From NCBI GenBank assembly GCA_034428395.1, contig DAOUHX010000426.1:1-19940 (forward strand): a stretch of 19,940 nt of DNA, read 5' to 3'. The notes beneath the pieces were generated by a model, which was not told the origin of the DNA, searched no databases, and worked only from the letters and a program-made list of their open reading frames with translations. This DNA is from Bin5 sp034428395. GTDB lineage: Bacteria > Chloroflexota > Anaerolineae > Caldilineales > Caldilineaceae. Both the position numbers and the translations under genes were made by a program. Positions 15,383 through 19,940 of the stretch are shown piece after piece. Every line of letters begins with the position of its first letter. Position 1 is the first letter of the stretch.

Positions 15383-16468
15383 TCAGACTCCTCCTGAGAC
15401 GGAATCGAGCGCGACCCAATCGCCACCGGTTGCCGCGGAGCGGGCGATGGCTGTCATGGCGCGCATGGAGGCAAGGCCGTCGTGGACGCCGGCGCCCCAT
15501 TGCTCCTCGCCGTGCAGAACTGTGTCGGCCCAGCCTTCGAGCTGACGGCGGTAGCCGTGGCCGTCCTGCCCGAGCGGGCGGGTGTATAGGTCGTCAGCGG
15601 TGGAGAAGCACTCGACGAAGCCGGACTGGTGGTACCAGGAGAGGGGCAGGCGTCCGTTGACGCTGCCGTGTTCGCCCTGGATACGGAAACCCTCTTCGAA
15701 GTCGCCCGCCACCGTGACGGTCAGCTCAAGGTGTCCGAGGCTGCCGTCGGCGTAGGCCAGGTCGACGAACCAGCAGCGCCGGTCGAAGCGCTCGAGCAGG
15801 CGGGCTCGCAGTTGAGCGATTTCGCTCTGCGCCAAGAAGCGGGCGGTGTCGGTCAGGTGGCTGCCGTGAGCGAGCATGAGATAGCGGCGGCGGTCGCTCT
15901 TTGGGTCGCCGGAAGGCCGAAGGACCTGCGCGCTGGTTATGACGAGCGGCTGGAGGGCGTCGGTCATGGTGTAGCGGTGGACGGAGTCGTAGTACCAGAA
16001 TTGGGCCGAGAGCAGGCCGCCGATCTGCTGCTGGATGAAGCGGCGGGCGTGGATGACGCCGGGGTCGAAGCGACGGTTGTGGCCCACCTGGAGGGTAAGG
16101 CCGGAGGCGATGACGGCGTCGCGCAGCGTTTCGCACTCCTCGACGGTGACGCCCATTGGCTTTTCGACCAGCACGTGTTTGCCGGCTTCGAGGGCCTGAA
16201 GCGCCAAGTTGGCGTGAAACTGATCGGCCACGCCGACGATAACGGCTTCGACGAGGGGATCGGCGAGCATGTCGGCGTAGTGGAGGAAGCTGCGTTGGGG
16301 GCGGTGCATGGCGGCGACGCGCGCGAGCAGGTCGGGCGCGGCTTCGCAGAGCGCGTAGAGTTGGGTATTGCGTCCTTTGCGGCAGGCCTCGAGATGAGCG
16401 ATCTGGGCGATCGGCCCGGCGCCGAGTACGCCGATGCGGAGGAGGCGAGTCTCCTTTTGGATGGGCAC
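15383..16468 (-). CDS. Gfo/Idh/MocA-family NAD(P)-dependent oxidoreductase
   Basis: This 361-residue protein has an N-terminal Rossmann fold with the dinucleotide motif GVLGAGPIAQ at 13-22. The conserved EKP catalytic-lysine triplet is at 102-104, and the following GHNRRFDP is at 129-136. HGSHLTDTARFL at 201-212 provides the His-x-x-x-Asp-type active-site pair of the C-terminal alpha/beta domain. The family oxidises or reduces sugars, inositols, sugar acids and related polyols in the cytoplasm. I place the start at the GTG at 16466-16468 because AGGAG at 16475-16479 lies 6 nt upstream; a TTG two codons earlier would directly abut that sequence. The gene follows the serine hydrolase A gene by 26 nt and abuts the isomerase gene, so it is part of the operon. 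Substrate not identifiable. Confidence 0.9.
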   Translation of the reverse strand: MPIQKETRLLRIGVLGAGPIAQIAHLEACRKGRNTQLYALCEAAPDLLARVAAMHRPQRSFLHYADMLADPLVEAVIVGVADQFHANLALQALEAGKHVLVEKPMGVTVEECETLRDAVIASGLTLQVGHNRRFDPGVIHARRFIQQQIGGLLSAQFWYYDSVHRYTMTDALQPLVITSAQVLRPSGDPKSDRRRYLMLAHGSHLTDTARFLAQSEIAQLRARLLERFDRRCWFVDLAYADGSLGHLELTVTVAGDFEEGFRIQGEHGSVNGRLPLSWYHQSGFVECFSTADDLYTRPLGQDGHGYRRQLEGWADTVLHGEEQWGAGVHDGLASMRAMTAIARSAATGGDWVALDSVSGGV

Positions 16469-16474
16469 GGTCAA

Positions 16475-16479
16475 CTCCT
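16475..16479 (-). promoter_or_regulatory. Ribosome binding site choosing the GTG start at 16468
   Basis: On the minus strand AGGAG is followed by TTGACC and then GTG. The 6-nt spacing to GTG is ideal, whereas the TTG directly abuts the site. This favours the GTG start of the oxidoreductase. Confidence 0.65.
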
Positions 16480-16494
16480 GCTGGGACTCATACG

Positions 16495-17763
16495 TCAGGC
16501 AACCAGAGCCTGATAGGCAGCCACACGGAATTCGCGGGTGACGGGATAGTGGCCGGACGGCATGAATTGGGTCATGAAGATGCCCAGCATATCCTCTTCG
16601 GGATCGATCCAGAATTGGGTAGAGGCCGCGCCGCCCCAGCCGAAGATGCCAGTGCTGCCGGGGGCGCTGGAAGCGGGCAGGTCGACCAGAACGCTGACAC
16701 CGAGGCCGAAACCGTATCCGGCGTTGGGGACGCCGTTCAAGAGGATCGGGACCAGTTCGGTGGGAAGGTGGTTGGCGCGCATTGTGTCGATGGTTTTTCG
16801 GCCGAGCAAGCGGGCGCCGTCGAGCGCGCCGCCGTGGAGCAGCATCTGGGCGAAGCGCAGGTAATCTCCGATGGTTGAAACAAGGCCGCCGCCGCCGGAG
16901 AGAAAGACCGGTGGCTGGGCGAAGCGGCTGGCGCCCGGCGACTCGTGCAGCTCGATTTTCAGTTCGCCGCTGCCGTCAACGTCTTCAGCCGGCGCGTTCC
17001 TGGTCCTGGAATTGCGTCCCAGATCGCGGCCGAGGCTGAAGCCGCCGAGGGGACAGTAGCAGGCGGAGAAGCGTTCGAGAGACCCGGCGGGCACGTGGAA
17101 GGCGGTATCGTGCATGGCGAGGGGATTGAAGATCTCCTGGCGGAAGAAGGCGTCGAGCGGTTGCCCGGAGAGCACCTCGACCAGCCGTCCCAGAACGTCG
17201 GTCGCGAGGCTGTAGTGCCAGCGGGTGCCGGGGTGGTAGAGCAGGGGCAGACGGGCCAGCTTCTGCACCACGGTATCGAGTGGGCGTTTGGCGCGATCGC
17301 CGACCTGTTTGCGGTACATTTTGTCGACGGGAGAATCCGGGTTCCAGCCGTAGCTGAGGCCTGCGGTGTGCATGAAAAGGTCTTTAACGGTGATGGACCG
17401 CTGCAGCGGCTCGAGGTTTTCGAGGTCACCGGTGAAGACCTGTGCATCTTCGAACTCAGGCAGGTATGTTGCGACCGGATCGTCGAGGAGAAAGTGGCCG
17501 TCTTCGAAGAGCATGAGTGCGGCGACGGCTGTGACAGGCTTTGTCATCGAGTAGATGCGGAAGATCGTATCCTCGGTCATGGGGCGGCCGGCCTCGATGT
17601 CGCGCTTACCGAAGGCGCCGGCGTATGCGACTTCGCCTTTGCGATAAATGAGACCGAGGGCGCCGGGGAGCAGGCCGCCCTGCACGTATCGTTGGAGGAG
17701 GTTGTCAACGCGGGCGAGGCGTTGGGGTGAAAATCCGATTCGCTGGGGTTGCGAGGTCGACAT
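16495..17763 (-). CDS. Serine hydrolase A, class C beta-lactamase / family VIII esterase-like
   Basis: This 422-residue enzyme has the penicillin-binding/beta-lactamase fold. The nucleophile motif is SMTK at 72-75 (Ser72, Lys75). HYSLATDVLGRL at 183-194 holds Tyr184, and the third motif is GWGG at 375-378, where WGG replaces the KTG/HxG of beta-lactamases and PBPs. SxxK, Tyr and WGG together match family VIII carboxylesterases such as EstB, which cleave short-chain and aromatic esters and sometimes beta-lactams. The surface loop 241-281 is charged and variable. There is no signal peptide, so it is probably cytoplasmic. AAGGA at 17770-17774 supports the ATG at 17761-17763; a longer frame to 18021 adds 86 residues without conserved sequence. 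It is a tandem paralogue of the next gene upstream: 166 of the first 240 aligned residues are identical by hand count. The oxidoreductase gene follows after 26 nt. Confidence 0.88.
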   Translation of the reverse strand: MSTSQPQRIGFSPQRLARVDNLLQRYVQGGLLPGALGLIYRKGEVAYAGAFGKRDIEAGRPMTEDTIFRIYSMTKPVTAVAALMLFEDGHFLLDDPVATYLPEFEDAQVFTGDLENLEPLQRSITVKDLFMHTAGLSYGWNPDSPVDKMYRKQVGDRAKRPLDTVVQKLARLPLLYHPGTRWHYSLATDVLGRLVEVLSGQPLDAFFRQEIFNPLAMHDTAFHVPAGSLERFSACYCPLGGFSLGRDLGRNSRTRNAPAEDVDGSGELKIELHESPGASRFAQPPVFLSGGGGLVSTIGDYLRFAQMLLHGGALDGARLLGRKTIDTMRANHLPTELVPILLNGVPNAGYGFGLGVSVLVDLPASSAPGSTGIFGWGGAASTQFWIDPEEDMLGIFMTQFMPSGHYPVTREFRVAAYQALVA

Positions 17764-17974
17764 TGACGGTCCTTTGGTTGATGCGTTGCTCATTTGCGTC
17801 GGGCAGGGATGTCGGTCTTTGGGCAGGGCGGCTTTATGGTCCGGAAAGCAGAGATCTTGCGGCTTTCTGGGGGCAGGCGTCGCGTTGCGCAAAGGGACAT
17901 GATTGCTTGAGGTGATCGGCCATGGGTAGGCGCCATTTGAGGTGAGTCTGGTTTCCTCGGGCTTCGTTGCTTGC
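17764..17974 (-). other. 211-nt spacer between the two serine hydrolase genes
   Basis: This is the longest gap in the minus-strand run. I see only a weak inverted pair (GAAAGC at 17844-17849 and GCTTTC at 17862-17867) and the ribosome binding site of serine hydrolase A. It may be a remnant of the duplication or hold an internal promoter, but no clear -35/-10 pair is visible. Confidence 0.5.
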
Positions 17975-19240
17975 TCAGTCGACGAGAGCCTGGTAGGCCG
18001 CGAGGCGGAACTCGCGGGCAATGGGATAGTAGTCGAAGGGGAAGAATTGGGCCATCAGCAGGCCGATCATCTCCTCCGCGGGATCGATCCAGAACTGGGT
18101 CGTGGCGGCTCCGCCCCAGCCGTAGGTGCCTACGCTTCCCGGCTGGCTGGAGGCGGGCGGGTCTGTCAGCACGCTGACGCCCAGACCAAAACCATAGCCG
18201 CGATCGGGCGTTGGGCCGACTTGGATTGGTATGAGGCCGGCTGGCAGATGGTTGGCGCACATCATTTCGACTGTTTTGCGGCCGAGCAGGCGGTTGCCGT
18301 CGAGCACGCCGCCGTTGAGCAGCATCTGGGCAAAGCGCAGGTAATCGCCCGCGGTAGAGACGAGGCCGCCTCCGCCGGAAAGGAAGAGTGGGGGCCGTGT
18401 GTAGCGGCTGGCGGCGGGTGCGTCCTGCAGCTCAAATTTGGGCTCGCCGAGGTTGGCGAGGTCATAGGGCCGATCGAAATCAGGTCTCGGGCTGGGGGGC
18501 GCGCCCGGTCCCATTTTGCCGCCGGGCGGCCAGTAACAGGCGGCGAAGCGATCGACCGAATCAGGCGGCAGATGGAAGGCGGTGTCGTTCATGCCCAGGG
18601 GCGCGAAGATCTCCCGGCGGAAAAAGCGATCGAGCGATTGGCCCGAGAGCAGTTCAACTAAGCGGCCGAGGACGTCGGTGGCGTAACTGTAGATCCAACG
18701 GGAGCCTGGGTGGTAGAGTAGCGGGAGTGAGGCAATTCTCTCGACAAATTTCTCCAGATTCAACTGCTCGGTATCCCCAATTGTCTTTCGGTACAGTTCC
18801 TCGACGGGGTGTTCCTGGTCCCAGCCGTATGTCAACCCCGCGGTGTGCATGAAGAGGTCTTTGACATTAATGGGTCGGTCGGGGGTCTCAAGATTCTCCA
18901 TGTCGCCGCTGTAGACGCGAACGTCGTCGAATTCCGGGATGTATGACGCGATCGGGTCGTCGAGAAGGAAGCGCCCGTCCTCGTAGAGCATGAGCGCGGC
19001 GACTGCGGTTATCGGTTTGGTCATGGAGTAGATGCGGAAGATCGTATCTTCGGTCATGGGCCGGTTGGTCTCTCGTTCGCGCATGCCGACGGCGTTGGCG
19101 TAGGCTACTTCGCCTTTGCGGTAGATGATACCGAGGATGCCGGCGAGGAGGCCGCTTTGGACGTACCGCTCGAGGAGCCTGTCGACGCGGGCGAGGCGTT
19201 GTGGAGAAAATCCGGCTTGTTGCGGCTGAGAAGAGGTCAT
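17975..19240 (-). CDS. Serine hydrolase B, class C beta-lactamase / family VIII esterase-like
   Basis: This 421-residue enzyme is the tandem paralogue of serine hydrolase A and has the same fold and catalytic set: SMTK at 72-75, Tyr184 in IYSYATDVLG, and GWGG at 374-377 in GWGGAATTQFW. The two are co-linear over nearly their whole length. They differ most around residues 240-280, where B has a Pro/Gly-rich loop (KMGPGAPPSPRPDFDRPYD) and A an Arg/Asp-rich one. That loop lies near the active-site rim in related esterases, so the copies may differ in substrate. There is no signal peptide. AAGGA at 19247-19251, six bases before the ATG, sets the start. The MFS gene ends 39 nt upstream, so they are probably co-transcribed. 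Beta-lactamase activity is less likely than esterase activity because of the WGG motif, but it is not excluded. Confidence 0.88.
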   Translation of the reverse strand: MTSSQPQQAGFSPQRLARVDRLLERYVQSGLLAGILGIIYRKGEVAYANAVGMRERETNRPMTEDTIFRIYSMTKPITAVAALMLYEDGRFLLDDPIASYIPEFDDVRVYSGDMENLETPDRPINVKDLFMHTAGLTYGWDQEHPVEELYRKTIGDTEQLNLEKFVERIASLPLLYHPGSRWIYSYATDVLGRLVELLSGQSLDRFFRREIFAPLGMNDTAFHLPPDSVDRFAACYWPPGGKMGPGAPPSPRPDFDRPYDLANLGEPKFELQDAPAASRYTRPPLFLSGGGGLVSTAGDYLRFAQMLLNGGVLDGNRLLGRKTVEMMCANHLPAGLIPIQVGPTPDRGYGFGLGVSVLTDPPASSQPGSVGTYGWGGAATTQFWIDPAEEMIGLLMAQFFPFDYYPIAREFRLAAYQALVD

Positions 19241-19279
19241 CGGAATTCCTTGTGGGACTTAGAAGTCGGGCGGCACTGG

Positions 19280-19940
19280 CTAGTCTGCGGCCGCGGCGGC
19301 GGTAGACAGTTCGGGTCGCTCGGGGATGGGCAGGTGGACGAGAGCGGCGAAGACGCCGAGGGCGATGCCGGCGATCCAGACAGGCAGGTAAGTCCCCGAA
19401 GTGTCGTAGATGCGGCCGCCGAGCCAGACGCCGATAAAGGCTCCGATCTGATGGCTGAAGAAGACGATGCCGTAGAGCGTTGACAGATAGCGGGGCCCGA
19501 AGAAGAGGGCGACGGTCCCGCTGGTGAGGGGGACGGTCGCGAGCCAGAGGAAACCGATGGCGCCGCCGAATATGAGTGCAGAAACGCGAGTGACGGGTGC
19601 GAGGAGAAAGAGCAGGATGACGACGGCGCGGCCCAGGTAAATGAGGCTGAGCATGTACTTGCGGGGGAAACGGTCGCCGAGCCAGCCGAAGGTCATCGAG
19701 CCAAGGATGTTGAAGGCGCCGATGAGCGCCAGCGCGCCGGCGGCGACGAATTCCGGCTGTCCGAAATCGCCCAGATAGGCGGGCAGATGGGCGCTGATGA
19801 AGGCGACGTGAAAGCCGCAGACAAAGAAGCCGGCGGTCAGGAGCAGGTAGCCACGATTGCGGACAGCTCTTTCGAGCACTCTCACGAAGGGTTCGTCGAC
19901 GTGAGGTTGCTGCATGCCATGCAACTGTGTGCCGGGACGT
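19280..19940 (-). CDS. MFS transporter, C-terminal half (runs off right edge)
   Basis: The window holds the last 219 codons of a major facilitator; the frame is open to the right edge, so the start lies outside. About six hydrophobic helices are visible, from GYLLLTAGFFVCGFHVAFIS to VWIAGIALGVFAALVHL. Between them are a loop motif GWLGDRFPRKYML, the second-half motif A, and SGTVALFFGPRYLSTLYG with FFSHQIGAFIGVWLGG. This last pair resembles the oxalate/formate-antiporter and monocarboxylate branch of MFS. The internal ATG at 19913-19915 and TTG at 19922-19924 are not real starts, because they would give half a transporter. It is the first visible gene of the minus-strand run and probably carries the substrate or product of the hydrolases downstream. 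Confidence 0.88.
   Translation of the reverse strand, partial: RPGTQLHGMQQPHVDEPFVRVLERAVRNRGYLLLTAGFFVCGFHVAFISAHLPAYLGDFGQPEFVAAGALALIGAFNILGSMTFGWLGDRFPRKYMLSLIYLGRAVVILLFLLAPVTRVSALIFGGAIGFLWLATVPLTSGTVALFFGPRYLSTLYGIVFFSHQIGAFIGVWLGGRIYDTSGTYLPVWIAGIALGVFAALVHLPIPERPELSTAAAAAD

Noticed and set aside
15629..16513. Plus-strand frame of 294 codons opposite the Gfo/Idh/MocA gene
   Set aside because: Gly/Val/Glu/Asp-rich product without motifs, antisense to a gene with clear Rossmann and EKP motifs.
16945..17730. Plus-strand frame of 261 codons opposite serine hydrolase A, and a 239-codon one at 17942-18661 opposite B
   Set aside because: Both are the same antisense shadow repeated because the two sense genes are paralogues; similarity between them follows from the duplication.
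17764..18021. N-terminal extension of serine hydrolase A to 18021
   Set aside because: The 86 extra residues have no conserved sequence, overlap the end of gene B, and a good ribosome binding site lies before the ATG at 17763.
1..19940. Defence system, CRISPR, retron or mobile element
   Set aside because: No repeat-spacer array, reverse transcriptase, nuclease cassette, transposase, integrase or terminal inverted repeat was seen on either strand.

Overview
The window is bacterial, GC-rich and gene-dense. It reads as a normal chromosomal segment: I see no rRNA, tRNA, CRISPR array, transposase, phage gene or plasmid function. The gene repertoire is a mannonate dehydratase, an AXE1-type acetyl esterase, a Gfo/Idh/MocA oxidoreductase, a xylose-isomerase-like TIM barrel, a nucleoside hydrolase, family-VIII-type serine hydrolases, a giant BNR/Asp-box propeller protein and many MFS carriers. 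This mix resembles a heterotrophic Chloroflexota (Anaerolineae/Caldilineales-like) or a similar environmental lineage. That placement is an impression from gene content and GC, not a computed assignment.

Left part (1-7480): msrA (5' part only, minus strand) is divergent from a mannonate dehydratase gene. The latter converges, with a 12-nt gap, on an AXE1 acetyl esterase gene. After a 524-nt stretch without a convincing gene come a 1062-residue Asp-box beta-propeller protein and, 10 nt downstream, an MFS transporter, probably one transcription unit. Middle part (7477-11234): a minus-strand MFS_3-type exporter shares a CTAG double stop with the preceding MFS gene. It is divergent from a tight plus-strand pair, a fosmidomycin-resistance-like MFS and a nucleoside hydrolase. 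The leader of that pair carries a strong hairpin followed by a T-rich tract.

Right part (11401-19940): a minus-strand Yip1 membrane protein and an amidohydrolase overlap by ATGA. An AHSA1/SRPBCC protein lies alone on the plus strand. Then a minus-strand run reads from the right edge: MFS transporter (C-terminal half in window), two tandem paralogous serine hydrolases, a Gfo/Idh/MocA oxidoreductase, a sugar-phosphate-isomerase-like TIM barrel and a VOC protein. Spacing in this run is 39, 211, 26, 0 and -4 nt, so most of it looks like one operon.

Taken together, the segment looks like scavenging and catabolism of small plant- or polysaccharide-derived compounds: carriers, esterases that deacylate, and sugar-acid or polyol oxidoreduction and isomerisation. 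The most coherent candidate for an undescribed pathway is the MFS, two serine hydrolases, oxidoreductase, isomerase and VOC run. Its substrate cannot be read from the sequence. I found no clear evidence of a new defence, mobile or RNA-based system.
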